32,374 nucleotides of DNA from a virus, in the IMG/VR virus record IMGVR_UViG_3300037258_000269, positions 1 to 32,374 of that record. One strand, written 5' to 3'. Of this stretch, positions 1 to 8,009 are shown in pieces. How positions within the stretch are numbered: the first letter of the stretch is position 1; every line of letters begins with the position of its first letter. A program made the translations under genes and the position numbers. Below the pieces are notes generated by a model, which was not told the origin of the DNA, did not search any database, and saw only the letters and a program-made list of their open reading frames with translations.

Positions 1-130
1 TCAATTTTCTCATAAAGTTTTAGATATCTACGGCAAAAACCTGCTAGACTCTCCGCCGCGAATGGATGGATACACTTTTCGATAATTTGTTCCCCGCCTT
101 CGTTTTCTACCTCAAGGATGAACCCGAAGC
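1..130. repeat. Terminal direct repeat, left copy
   Basis: The first 130 bases match 32245-32374 at every position but one: position 111 is C, its partner 32355 is T. The difference is synonymous (GAG versus GAA, Glu) in the leftward gene running through the repeat. Such an overlap is what a circular or terminally redundant genome gives on assembly; headful packaging in P22-like phages produces such molecules. A physical 130-bp terminal repeat cannot be excluded from sequence alone. Confidence 0.93.
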
Positions 131-278
131 TTTTGTTTTTTGCTAACCAGACTGAATGGTCATCACCCATTAAATCGGCTAAGCTTAAATCTTCAAATGT
201 TCGCGAGGTGGGTGACTCGTCCTCACCCTCCCATGGATTGTACGATTTCTCATCGCTAATTCTGCATAACATTGTCAT
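1..278 (-). CDS. Hypothetical acidic protein, 94 aa, spans the circular junction (N-terminal part)
   Basis: Leftward ORF starting at the ATG complementary to 276-278, preceded by AGGAG with a short AT spacer. It runs off the window at base 1; joining base 1 to 32244 completes a 94-residue protein whose stop lies at 32238-32240. The middle third is rich in Asp and Glu, and the C-terminal third has aromatic and basic residues with cysteines at about 69 and 82. No family recognised. It is second in a leftward operon after the 59-aa gene at 345-524 and is followed by two tiny membrane-protein genes at the right end of the window. The reading frame staying open across the junction is the best evidence that the ends are adjacent. 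Confidence 0.8.
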   Translation of the reverse strand, partial: MTMLCRISDEKSYNPWEGEDESPTSRTFEDLSLADLMGDDHSVWLAKNKSFGFILEVENEGGEQIIEKCIHPFAAESLAGFCRRYLKLYEKI

Positions 279-344
279 TTTATTCTCCTATCTTTAAAAG
301 CTCTAAATTGTGGTCAAATTTAAATTTAATACAAAAAGTTTTGC

Positions 345-524
345 CTAGGTATTAAGATATCCTGATTTGCATAAATTTACCCCTGCAAATAAGCCGGCAG
401 CATATCTTAATGCCTCAAGCTTGCTATAAAATGAATTTTTACTATGAACATGCTCTCCTTTGTAAAAAATATCTACCTTCCAGGTGTCTTCATTTTTCTT
501 GTAAATTTCATATTCGTAGTTCAT
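345..524 (-). CDS. Hypothetical protein, 59 aa
   Basis: Leftward ORF. A longer in-frame start exists at 554, but the ATG at 522-524 is preferred because AAAGGAG lies five bases upstream of it, and 554 is too close to the promoter -10 at 553-558 to be in the transcript. The protein starts with a Tyr/Glu/Lys-rich segment resembling a beta-hairpin (residues 1-25), then a helical segment. No family recognised. First gene of the leftward operon crossing the circular junction, under the TTGACA-N17-TAATAT promoter at 553-581. Confidence 0.72.
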   Translation of the reverse strand: MNYEYEIYKKNEDTWKVDIFYKGEHVHSKNSFYSKLEALRYAAGLFAGVNLCKSGYLNT

Positions 525-552
525 TTTTTCTCCTTTTGTTGTTGATAGATTC

Positions 553-581
553 ATATTATCTGGTAATTGTTGTCATGTCAA
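553..581 (-). promoter_or_regulatory. Strong sigma70-type promoter for the leftward junction operon
   Basis: On the minus strand TTGACA (576-581) and TAATAT (553-558) are separated by exactly 17 bases. It points at the 59-aa gene. A tandem TGACA TGACA begins in the -35 box, resembling the half-sites in the early control region near 29030-29050. Confidence 0.8.
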
Positions 582-606
582 GTGTTGGCATAATGTTTTA
601 ATCAAT

Positions 607-634
607 TTGAACTTTTCATTCCATGTGCTATCTT
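607..634 (+). promoter_or_regulatory. Candidate rightward promoter for the packaging/virion operon
   Basis: TTGAAC (607-612) and TATCTT (629-634) are 16 bases apart, with a TG dinucleotide one base before the -10 box (extended -10). It is divergent from the promoter at 553-581 and lies about 70 bp before the first rightward ORF. Each box matches consensus in four of six positions, so this is moderate evidence. Confidence 0.5.
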
Positions 635-665
635 AGTAAATAAGCGACAAAAGGACTTTTTCGCT

Positions 666-685
666 ATTATTAATCGATTAATAAT
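666..685. promoter_or_regulatory. Perfect 20-bp palindrome, candidate operator
   Basis: ATTATTAATCGATTAATAAT is perfectly palindromic. It lies downstream of the candidate promoter at 607-634 and six bases before the AGGAG ribosome-binding site of the 58-aa ORF. A transcription-factor dimer site is the natural reading; as RNA it would make only a weak AT stem with no room for a loop. Confidence 0.5.
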
Positions 686-703
686 TTACAAGGAGCGCTT
701 AAA

Positions 704-880
704 ATGAGCGAAGTCAAAGATTACACAGAAGAGAAAGAAGATACTCATTACAACGGGGTTCCTTCTATGTACGGAAAAATGGTTGATCAACAAAATAGAA
801 TGCAACCTAAATATTGTATGCCAGGTGAAGCTGGTGGCGGCATGCGAGGCGAAAAACGTAACGAGCAAGCAGGCCCTTAA
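704..880 (+). CDS. Hypothetical small protein, 58 aa, start of the virion operon
   Basis: ATG at 704 is preceded by AGGAG at 691-695, eight bases away. The protein is hydrophilic: an acidic N-terminus (residues 3-14), a Met/Gln/Asn-rich middle, and a Gly/Arg/Lys-rich C-terminus containing a GEAGGGMRGEK segment. No family recognised. It precedes the terminase genes by 23 bases and is presumably co-transcribed with them. The Gly-rich basic tail might bind nucleic acid, but this is a guess. Confidence 0.6.
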   Translation: MSEVKDYTEEKEDTHYNGVPSMYGKMVDQQNRMQPKYCMPGEAGGGMRGEKRNEQAGP

Positions 881-903
881 GTTTGACACTACATGAGGTT
901 GCG

Positions 904-1278
904 ATGGGCACACCCAATAAATACAAGCCAGAACTATGCAGTAAGGCTCTTGAAGTCCTTAAGAATGGAGAGAGCCTCGCTGCTGTTTGTTGCGAACTTG
1001 ATATCACCAGAGAAACTCTTAGACTATGGCGAGACGAACATCCAGAATTTAGGGAAGCCATTGATAGAGGTCTCCAGCACGCCCAGCGCCACTGGGAGCT
1101 AATAGGTAAAGATGGTGTTGTCGGAAATTATGAAAAGTTCAATGGTGCACCCTGGATTTTCACTATGAAAAACCGCTTTCGGGCAGATTATGCAGATGAT
1201 AAAGAAGACAAAAAAGATGATGATAAAACTGTGTTAGAGAAAATAATCACCGGTGAAATCAAAATAAAGCATGATTGA
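904..1278 (+). CDS. Terminase small subunit
   Basis: 124-aa protein that would recognise the packaging site and load DNA onto the large terminase. A TTG at 883 is also in frame, but ATG 904 is preferred because GAGG at 894-897 sits six bases before it. The first ~60 residues form a helix-turn-helix typical of small terminases (KPELCSKALEVLKNGESLAA, then ELDITRETLRLWRDEHPEF); the middle is a helical oligomerisation-like region; the tail is a highly charged Asp/Lys stretch (about residues 98-112). The stop overlaps the terminase large start by 8 bp, indicating translational coupling. The call rests on domain type and position. Confidence 0.85.
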   Translation: MGTPNKYKPELCSKALEVLKNGESLAAVCCELDITRETLRLWRDEHPEFREAIDRGLQHAQRHWELIGKDGVVGNYEKFNGAPWIFTMKNRFRADYADDKEDKKDDDKTVLEKIITGEIKIKHD

Positions 1279-2773
1279 TATTTATGACTTACAGCAATTT
1301 GCGCCCCAATTCTTTAAAATTGCTGACAAATCTGGAGCCTTAAGACCTTTTGAGTTTAATAGAGCTCAAAAGCATGTCCACGCTAGATTGCAAGAACAAC
1401 TTTCAACACTAGGATATGTTAGGGCAAATATCTTAAAAGGCAGACAGCAGGGCATTAGCACATATATCTCGGGCAGATTCTTCCATAAAGCACTCACGGT
1501 TCCCGGCACGCAGGCATTTATTCTTACGCATATGGGCGATGCGACTCGCAGCCTTTTCGCTATGACAAAACGTTACAATTCAAACCTTCCAAATGGTCTC
1601 GCTCCAAAGCCTGACAAAGACAATGAAAACCAACTCCTATTTAACAAAATAAATTCTGGATATCGCGTTGGTACTGCTGGCTCTAAAGAGATTGGGCGCT
1701 CGATGACAAATCAGCTTATGCATCTATCTGAGTATGCTTTCTATGATAATCATATAGAAATCAAACGAGGTATCGAGCAGACTGTGGCAGATATTCCCGG
1801 CACTGAAAAAATCAAAGAGTCTACAGCCAACGGTATAGCTAACGCATTTTATCTAGATTGGCAGGACGCTAAAGAAGGTAAATCGGATTATATAAATATT
1901 TTCGTGCCGTGGTACTGGCAGGATGAATATACCCGTGATGCAAAGGGTTTAGCACTTACTCCGGAAGAAGAGGATTGGATGATGCTCTATGGAAATGATG
2001 GGCTAACGGCTCGTCATCTCGCATGGAGGCGCTATAAACTTGCGGACTTCGATGGTGATTACGGGCAGAAATGTAAAGGCTTTGGCCAGGAATATCCTTT
2101 TACTGAAGAAGAAGCGTTTATAAACTCAATAACAGATACATTTATTACAGTTGAGCCTGTGCAACGTGCGAGAAAAGCTACAGTAGAATCAACAAGTGCT
2201 TTAATTATCGGAGTAGATCCAGCGCGTGGCGGAGTAGATAAAAGCGCCATTACTTGGCGCAAAGGTCGCTGTGCTACAAAATGCGAGGCGTATAAGGGTT
2301 TAGATACCATGCAGCTTGTTGGTAAAATTAAAATGATTATAGATAAAGACCATCCGCATAAAGTTTTCATTGATTGCATTGGGTTAGGTGCTGGTATAGT
2401 AGACAGATTAAATGAAATGGGATATGAGCAGGTAATTGGCGTGAATGTTGCACGTGCAGCTAATAATCCCGACCAATTTCTAAACCTGCGTGCTGAATTA
2501 TGGTATGAAATGCGCGAATGGTTCAATCAAGATATGCCAGTGCAAATACCTGACGACCCTGAATTACAAAAAGAGCTTTGTGGGCTTGGTTATGATTATA
2601 ATAGCTCAGGACGTTTAGTAATCGAAGGCAAAAAAGATGCTAAGAAAAGGGGCATGAATAGTCCTGATAAAGCTGACTCTTTAATGCTTACATTTGCGTA
2701 TGGACAACATGCGGGCACTATTGCATATCAGCCTAATTTTATACCTGAGCATACGGCCGGGAGATTGATTTGA
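1271..2773 (+). CDS. Terminase large subunit (ATPase and nuclease)
   Basis: 500-aa DNA-packaging motor, the usual length for the family. The N-terminal ATPase has a degenerate Walker A (KGRQQGIST, residues 56-64) and a Walker B-like segment ending in Ser153-Glu154 after NQLMHL. The C-terminal RNase H-fold nuclease shows the three acidic motifs: GVDPARGG with Asp316, VFIDCIG with Asp368, and SPDKADSL with Asp466/Asp469. It acts at the portal vertex, translocating and cutting concatemeric DNA. Starts inside the end of the small subunit gene (ATGATTGA). P22-like neighbours suggest headful packaging, consistent with a circularly permuted assembly, although the mechanism is not proven by sequence. 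Confidence 0.96.
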   Translation: MIDIYDLQQFAPQFFKIADKSGALRPFEFNRAQKHVHARLQEQLSTLGYVRANILKGRQQGISTYISGRFFHKALTVPGTQAFILTHMGDATRSLFAMTKRYNSNLPNGLAPKPDKDNENQLLFNKINSGYRVGTAGSKEIGRSMTNQLMHLSEYAFYDNHIEIKRGIEQTVADIPGTEKIKESTANGIANAFYLDWQDAKEGKSDYINIFVPWYWQDEYTRDAKGLALTPEEEDWMMLYGNDGLTARHLAWRRYKLADFDGDYGQKCKGFGQEYPFTEEEAFINSITDTFITVEPVQRARKATVESTSALIIGVDPARGGVDKSAITWRKGRCATKCEAYKGLDTMQLVGKIKMIIDKDHPHKVFIDCIGLGAGIVDRLNEMGYEQVIGVNVARAANNPDQFLNLRAELWYEMREWFNQDMPVQIPDDPELQKELCGLGYDYNSSGRLVIEGKKDAKKRGMNSPDKADSLMLTFAYGQHAGTIAYQPNFIPEHTAGRLI

Positions 2774-2821
2774 AGATAGGATAAAAAAGTTCAGCTCAAA
2801 AACGATTAAAAGGATTTAATC

Positions 2822-5170
2822 ATGGTAAAGAAAGCAGAGAAAATTGCGCACGAAGCGCGCTTGGCTTGCGAAAAGTTTAGAGAAGGCTTTAAGTGGAATA
2901 TTGACCAATATCATGAAATGCATACTTTTGTCCTCGGCCAACAATGGACTGATGAGGAAGAGGATGACATGATTAAAACTTTCCGAAAAGTGCCCATGGT
3001 CGCCAATAAACTTGGTGCGATGGCAAACTATCTGCTCGGAGAAATGCAACAACATACTCCTCAAATCCAAGTTGTTCCAATGTCAAACTGCGATGAGCGC
3101 ACCGCACATTTACGCGAAATCATGGTTAAAGATATTATCTTTTCAACGGATGCCACAATAGCGATACAGGTTTCAGCCGGTCAAGCAGCAATCGGCGGCT
3201 ACGGCGCATATTATATTGGTACAGATTATTCTCATAAGCGGTCTTTTGAACTTGATATCTGCTATGGATGGTTTAAAGATTCAACACGTGCATATTTTGA
3301 CCTGGGTGCGGAAACCCCTTCAAAAACTGATGGGATGTACTCTGGTTACATTACTCGCATGGCGCGGGAAAAGTTTCGAGAAATCTACGGCAAAGAATTA
3401 GAAGAAAAAATCCAGAAGATATTTTCTGCAACTCAAAGCGCTGATGAAATTGCCCTAGCAGTACAGCCTGATCAAAGCGAAGACCCATTCACTTGGGCAG
3501 ATGGTGACGGAATTACTATCCTTGACCATTTCGTGCGTAAGTACGAAAAAGACACTTTATACAAATTGTCCAATGGCAGGTCATGCAATCAAGAAGAGCT
3601 CGATGAAATAATTGAAAAGTCACGTGATATGAATAATCGCTTAGCAAATGCACGCGAGCAAATGTCTATTCTGCAACAGCAACAGCCACAACAAGCTCCA
3701 CAAATGGATGATTATGGCAATCCAATGCAACAAGCTCCTATTGTGGCTGATATGAATAATCCTGAATCACAAGGCGTGCCCTCAATGGGCGATAATGCTG
3801 CTATGCCTGAGACGCAAATAAATAATGCACTCGAAATGTCAGAGATGGAAGAAGAATTTGATGACGAAACTATGACTCTTTGGGAGGATGGAGAACCAAT
3901 AAGAATAGAAGATAAAAGACCGTTTAAATCTTATAAAATCTGGCATTATAAAATAGCGGGCGATTATATTCTTGAGGAAGGTGAGTTTCCAGCAGACCAA
4001 TTGCCAATAATATTTGTTGATCAAAACAGTTTTTACGATAAAACCGGCAAGCAAGTTTGTCGCTCTTTCTTCGGAGATTGCCGCGATACACAACGCTATA
4101 TCAACTATATCCGCACCCAGTCAGCTTTTATACTGAAAATATCTCGATATGACCAATTTATAGGCTCTAAAAAGAATGTTCAGGGTCTTGATACGCAAAG
4201 AAACTGGCGCGATCCAAATGCTGTGCAGGGCTTACTTGCATATGATGAGTCCCCATCAGGCGCTAAACCAGAACAGCTAAGACCGCCTGAATTGTCTGCA
4301 TCTTTACTACAGCAGTATGAACTTGCAATACAAGATTTATATCTAGCAACAGGACTATACCCCACCCAACTCGGACAACAAGGCAATGAAATATCTGGCG
4401 ATGCAATTGATTCCCGAAGTCGTCAAGGCTCCTATGCTACTAGTTGCTTTCATAATTCCATCAAGCGAGCTGTTACCGCTGGAGGCGCTATCGTCAATGA
4501 AATGATTCCAAGAGTTTATGATTCTGAGCGTGTAATTACTTTATTGATGCCTGATGAGGGGATTAAAAATATTACAATAAATAAGCAAATGGATGAATAC
4601 GGGGAGCTAATCGAAAATGACATCAGAAAAGGAACTTATGAAGTTAGACTTGTTGCTGGTCCCAGTTACGAAGGCCAAAAAGCCGAAGCCTTACGATCCT
4701 TGCGTGAAGTTCTCCAAGCCGATCCTGAAACATTTCGAATGGTGGCCGACCTCTACGCCGACAATCTACCGTTAGCCAATAATTTAGAAATAAGAAATCG
4801 ATTAAAGACATTGGTTCCCCCGGGAATCATTCAAGCCGGTAAAACCGGAAAAATGCCCCAGGATGAAGGCGCTCCAAATCCTCAGCAAATGATGATGCAA
4901 ATGCAGATGCAACAACAACAGCAAGAAATGCAATTGAAAGTTAAAGAGACTGAATTAAAAGAGCAAGAATTAGAATTGCGCAAGCAAGAGATAATGTTGG
5001 AGGCGCAATTGAAACTGCAGGAGCTTGAAAATGAGCGCTTGCAAAGTGCTGCACAAATCAAGGAGCAAGAATTACGTTATGCTGCGGAAACACAAAGAAC
5101 GGAAAGTGACCAGCAAATTGCACATGCAGATAATCTGGTACGAATGCTGACGCATAGCCCAAAGCTTTAA
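2822..5170 (+). CDS. Portal protein, P22 gp1-like
   Basis: 782-aa protein of the P22-type portal family (P22 portal is about 725 aa). It would form the ring at one capsid vertex through which DNA enters and leaves. Seen here: a conserved N-terminal half with an early QQWTDEEEDDM segment; a Gln/Pro/Met/Asn-rich low-complexity insertion at about residues 280-345; the characteristic GQQGNEISGDAIDSRSRQG segment near residue 518; and a Gln/Met/Lys/Glu-rich coiled coil from about 688 to 760, matching the long C-terminal helical barrel of P22 portal. The insertion lies in the middle and probably faces outward. The start has AAAAGGA upstream. Third in the packaging operon. Confidence 0.93.
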   Translation: MVKKAEKIAHEARLACEKFREGFKWNIDQYHEMHTFVLGQQWTDEEEDDMIKTFRKVPMVANKLGAMANYLLGEMQQHTPQIQVVPMSNCDERTAHLREIMVKDIIFSTDATIAIQVSAGQAAIGGYGAYYIGTDYSHKRSFELDICYGWFKDSTRAYFDLGAETPSKTDGMYSGYITRMAREKFREIYGKELEEKIQKIFSATQSADEIALAVQPDQSEDPFTWADGDGITILDHFVRKYEKDTLYKLSNGRSCNQEELDEIIEKSRDMNNRLANAREQMSILQQQQPQQAPQMDDYGNPMQQAPIVADMNNPESQGVPSMGDNAAMPETQINNALEMSEMEEEFDDETMTLWEDGEPIRIEDKRPFKSYKIWHYKIAGDYILEEGEFPADQLPIIFVDQNSFYDKTGKQVCRSFFGDCRDTQRYINYIRTQSAFILKISRYDQFIGSKKNVQGLDTQRNWRDPNAVQGLLAYDESPSGAKPEQLRPPELSASLLQQYELAIQDLYLATGLYPTQLGQQGNEISGDAIDSRSRQGSYATSCFHNSIKRAVTAGGAIVNEMIPRVYDSERVITLLMPDEGIKNITINKQMDEYGELIENDIRKGTYEVRLVAGPSYEGQKAEALRSLREVLQADPETFRMVADLYADNLPLANNLEIRNRLKTLVPPGIIQAGKTGKMPQDEGAPNPQQMMMQMQMQQQQQEMQLKVKETELKEQELELRKQEIMLEAQLKLQELENERLQSAAQIKEQELRYAAETQRTESDQQIAHADNLVRMLTHSPKL

Positions 5171-5194
5171 AAACAAAAACATGAGAGGGATTTT

Positions 5195-6118
5195 ATGGCT
5201 ACAGAAACAAGCAGTATCGATGATTTATTAATGACTGGGTCTTCACCGTCTATACCTCCAGTTTCAGAATCCAATGATGATTATTCTACTCCAGACGACG
5301 CGCCATCAAATGATTTGGAAATCCCCGAAAAGTCGTATGATGAAGATTTTTATTCAACGCCAGAGGAAAGAGCTACAAAAGAAGAGGAGCCGGAAGAAGA
5401 AAGCATCAGGAATTCTGATAAAAAGGAGTCAGATTATGACGAGTATGGGAATTCTAAAGCTCCTTCTAAGACTTATACAGAAGAAGAGGTTAACGAGCGC
5501 ATTAATAAAGCAATTCGCGAAAGGCTTGCTCGTGGCAATCATCAGACTCAAGAGGCGGCTCAACAACACGTCGCGCAAAAAGCCCAAGAATTTGAGTATG
5601 ATGCGGACTCTAGTGAACCATGGGAGGCGCAATTAGAAAAATTTGTGGAGCAAACTGTTTCAAAAATAGGGCAGCGTCAGGCACAGCAGCAACAACGCGC
5701 TAATGATGAAGCGCAGCAAGCTATTTTCGAAGATAAGTTTACACGGGGTATGAGTCGATTTTCAGATTTTAGAGATGTTGTAGCATCACAACCTGTCACA
5801 GACCCCATGACCCATGCGCTGCGCGGACTAGACGACCCTGCGGGATTTATTTACGCCGCTAGTAAACGTCATCCGCAGGAACTTGCTCGAATATCTCAAA
5901 TCCAAGACCCTTCCAGCCAGATTTTGGAAATGGGAAGACTAGAGGAGCGCATGCGCAAAGCCGCTCCCGGAACAAAAGCGCCAAAACCGGTCAGCCGTAG
6001 TAGAGATGATGGCACAATGCCTGAAGTTAAAAAGAAAACTGAACCGAGCATCGATGATTTGATAGCCAAGTCTGATGCAAAAAGAAAGGCTCATTTGAAC
6101 CAGAAGCGAGGTAGATAA
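5195..6118 (+). CDS. Capsid scaffolding protein, P22 gp8-like
   Basis: 307 aa, almost exactly the length of P22 scaffold (303 aa). Highly acidic disordered N-terminal third (Asp/Glu/Ser/Pro to about residue 95), a helical Gln/Arg/Glu-rich middle (95-190), a DPSSQILEMGRLEERM segment typical of the family (about 237-252), and a small basic helical C-terminus (SIDDLIAKSDAKRKAHLNQK) which in P22 scaffold is the coat-binding helix-turn-helix. Position between portal and capsid genes supports the call. It would direct procapsid assembly and leave before DNA packaging. Confidence 0.9.
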   Translation: MATETSSIDDLLMTGSSPSIPPVSESNDDYSTPDDAPSNDLEIPEKSYDEDFYSTPEERATKEEEPEEESIRNSDKKESDYDEYGNSKAPSKTYTEEEVNERINKAIRERLARGNHQTQEAAQQHVAQKAQEFEYDADSSEPWEAQLEKFVEQTVSKIGQRQAQQQQRANDEAQQAIFEDKFTRGMSRFSDFRDVVASQPVTDPMTHALRGLDDPAGFIYAASKRHPQELARISQIQDPSSQILEMGRLEERMRKAAPGTKAPKPVSRSRDDGTMPEVKKKTEPSIDDLIAKSDAKRKAHLNQKRGR

Positions 6119-6318
6119 TGGAGCATAAATTAGATGTAGAATTTAGAGCGTATTGTCATGATTTTAATTGCCATATTTCTTATAGGCTTAATGATTTTGA
6201 GCGAAGTAAACCAGAAATTTTAGCTGAAATCCTTAAGACTATTGAGAAACAAATGGAACAATTTATTCAACTTAAAGAGAAAGAAAAGGATAAAGATGTT
6301 AATTTGACAGATTGTTAA
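6118..6318 (+). CDS. Hypothetical small protein, 66 aa
   Basis: Starts at an ATG overlapping the scaffold stop (TAATG), so it is translationally coupled to it. The N-terminal half contains a Cys-His-Asp-Phe-Asn-Cys-His cluster (residues 13-19), suggestive of metal binding; the C-terminal half is a charged amphipathic helix ending in Lys/Glu/Asp. No family recognised. The capsid promoter -35 box lies within its last codons. Its location suggests a role in head assembly, but this is only positional. Confidence 0.65.
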   Translation: MEHKLDVEFRAYCHDFNCHISYRLNDFERSKPEILAEILKTIEKQMEQFIQLKEKEKDKDVNLTDC

Positions 6319-6332
6319 TCACGTTCTAAGAT
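6304..6332 (+). promoter_or_regulatory. Strong sigma70-type promoter for the major capsid gene
   Basis: TTGACA (6304-6309) and TAAGAT (6327-6332) are separated by exactly 17 bases. Transcription would begin near 6339, about 160 bases before the capsid start. It overlaps the end of the preceding small gene. With the terminator at 7754-7785 it would give a short monocistronic capsid message. Confidence 0.75.
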
Positions 6333-6338
6333 GTTTTT

Positions 6339-6498
6339 AATCGCTGTACAGACGTGTATAGGCTTTCCGTCGGCCGAGTTATAAAGCAGTAAAAATTTAG
6401 GCGTGTACAACTGTCTCCCGCCGGACAAATGGTAGTTAGGAACTTAAGCAAGAAGCTTGAGTAATTAATAAACATTTGTTCGTCAGGGAGATAGAACA
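6339..6498 (+). promoter_or_regulatory. Long 5' leader of the capsid mRNA, with a hairpin
   Basis: About 160 non-coding bases between the predicted start site and the capsid ATG. CTTAAGC (6443-6449) and GCTTGAG (6455-6461) form a seven-pair stem with one G-U, about 38 bases before the start codon. The ribosome-binding site is CAGGGAG at about 6485-6491. Several GC-rich segments around 6370-6425 contrast with the AT-rich surroundings, so more folding is likely, but I could not resolve one clear structure. mRNA stabilisation or translational control is possible. Confidence 0.45.
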
Positions 6499-7746
6499 AT
6501 GGCTAATATATTTAGAGAAACCCAGTATGTCCTGGATGACGTGTTCGTTCGATTTTGGAACTCATTAGCGTTTGCCAGGACAGCCAATAGAAACCTTGAA
6601 GGCGACTTCAAAAACCTACGTTTCGCAACCGGTCAAACCATTGATTACCGTTTAGAAGAAAGATATCTAGCCGGTGAAGGTGCAACAGCGACCGCAGAAG
6701 CTCGCGTACAGATTATTAGACCTCTTTCCATTACTAAACAATTCCGCACCATGATTGAATATACGGGTTTTAACCTAACATTCGATCGTGCGCGTGATGA
6801 ACCTTATTTGGAAATGGCAAATGCTCCACGTGCTAAACGTTTGGCAAACTTGGTCGAAAACTTTATTGCTGATTCATTTCAGACAGAAGTTTATCAATCA
6901 GTTGGTACCCCTGGTGTTCCCGTAGACTTCAACACCATTCTTCAAGCCGATGCGCTAATGACACAGTTAGGCATACCTGAAGACGGTAAACGCTATTGTG
7001 GTACGCCTCCGCGTGTATCCGCAAGTCTTAATAACAACCTATATAACGTTTTCAACAATACTGTAAATACCGGTGCGTTGATTGATGGATTTATAGGCCA
7101 CTTATCTGGCTTTGATTTTTTTAAGACTAACTTTTTGCATCGCCAAATTGCGGGTCTAGGTGAAGCGGGCGGAACTCCTCCGGCTGGTATGTTATTAGCA
7201 GGAACCGTCACCGGTGGCCCTATAACTAGCGGCAATACCATTTCTGTAACAGGCCTAGGGCAAGCTCCCGGCGCAATAGTATTCAATAAGGGAGATATTA
7301 TCCAAGTTGACCCAGATGCTGGCGTCTACATGGTTAATCCGCTTACTTATGAACCTATTTATGAAGCACCTGCGCAATTTGTAGTGACCGCCCAGGTAAT
7401 TTCAACTGATGGTTCAACAGCAATCATACCTGTTAATCCAACAATCATTGTGGATGGCGCAAGACAAAACATTTCTGCGGCAATACCTAACGGCGCACAA
7501 ATGCTGCTCTATGCTGATCATAATGTTTCATTGGCTTATCACACTCAAGCAGTGGTTTTCGCAGCTCCTCCTATCAAGGAACTGAGAGGCGGTGTTGAAG
7601 CAGTTACTAGATACTCTGACCTGTACAAACTAGCAATGACCTACTCATTGGGTGCGGACATTCGTAACTATGAACAATTAGATCGTATCGACGTTATCTG
7701 CGGGGTAGCAATTAACCCTGAGTTTGCTGTGATGATTATGTCCTAA
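6499..7746 (+). CDS. Major capsid protein, P22 coat (gp5)-like
   Basis: 415 aa, close to P22 coat (430 aa). The N-terminal region (MANIFRETQYVLDDVFVRFW) and the arrangement of an HK97-type core with a beta-rich insertion fit the P22 coat family. The glycine-rich beta-strand segment at about 225-345 would correspond to the inserted I-domain/telokin-like region. The C-terminal part contains a GADIRNYEQLDRIDV segment, also typical of the family. It builds the icosahedral head with the scaffold at 5195-6118. It is the only virion gene flanked by both its own promoter and its own terminator, consistent with the high copy number of coat protein. Confidence 0.92.
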   Translation: MANIFRETQYVLDDVFVRFWNSLAFARTANRNLEGDFKNLRFATGQTIDYRLEERYLAGEGATATAEARVQIIRPLSITKQFRTMIEYTGFNLTFDRARDEPYLEMANAPRAKRLANLVENFIADSFQTEVYQSVGTPGVPVDFNTILQADALMTQLGIPEDGKRYCGTPPRVSASLNNNLYNVFNNTVNTGALIDGFIGHLSGFDFFKTNFLHRQIAGLGEAGGTPPAGMLLAGTVTGGPITSGNTISVTGLGQAPGAIVFNKGDIIQVDPDAGVYMVNPLTYEPIYEAPAQFVVTAQVISTDGSTAIIPVNPTIIVDGARQNISAAIPNGAQMLLYADHNVSLAYHTQAVVFAAPPIKELRGGVEAVTRYSDLYKLAMTYSLGADIRNYEQLDRIDVICGVAINPEFAVMIMS

Positions 7747-7753
7747 AGATGTT

Positions 7754-7785
7754 AGGCACCCTCTTAGCTGTGGGTGCCTTTTTTA
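7754..7785 (+). terminator. Intrinsic terminator after the capsid gene
   Basis: AGGCACCC (7754-7761) pairs with GGGTGCCT (7772-7779) over a 10-base loop, followed by a run of T. It begins eight bases after the capsid stop codon. Read-through must still supply the downstream tail genes unless another promoter exists. Confidence 0.9.
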
Positions 7786-7799
7786 CAAAGGGGTTAAAG

Positions 7800-8009
7800 A
7801 TGCATGTTGAAGAACCAATAGAGTTAGTAACTTATTTAGACAGAAAAGTACCAAAAAAAGGTTTTAGAGCATATATATATTCCAATGATGGACGAAGAAA
7901 ACTTATTAATTCCTATGATGAATTCCTTACATATACCAGCAGTGATGATTGGTTTAGCACAAAAGAAGAAGCACAAACTAAGAAGCCCCGTAAAAAAACG
8001 GAGGGATAA
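7800..8009 (+). CDS. Hypothetical small protein, 69 aa
   Basis: ATG at 7800 has AAGGGG about eight bases upstream; an earlier in-frame ATG at 7749 lies inside the terminator and is rejected. Residues 1-50 look like a small alpha/beta fold (an ELVTYLDRK strand, an AYIYSNDGRRKL hairpin); the last ten residues are Lys-rich (KKPRKK). No family recognised. Its stop overlaps the start of the gp4-like gene (TAATG), so it is coupled to the head-completion genes. Possibly a head-tail connector accessory protein, by position only. Confidence 0.65.
   Translation: MHVEEPIELVTYLDRKVPKKGFRAYIYSNDGRRKLINSYDEFLTYTSSDDWFSTKEEAQTKKPRKKTEG

Noticed and set aside
1-130. Phage attachment site duplicated at both ends
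   Set aside because: The repeat is within one continuous gene on the circle and there is no integrase; assembly overlap or terminal redundancy explains it.
7749-7799. Earlier ATG start for the 69-aa gene after the capsid
   Set aside because: This start lies inside the terminator hairpin; the ATG at 7800 has a clear ribosome-binding site.
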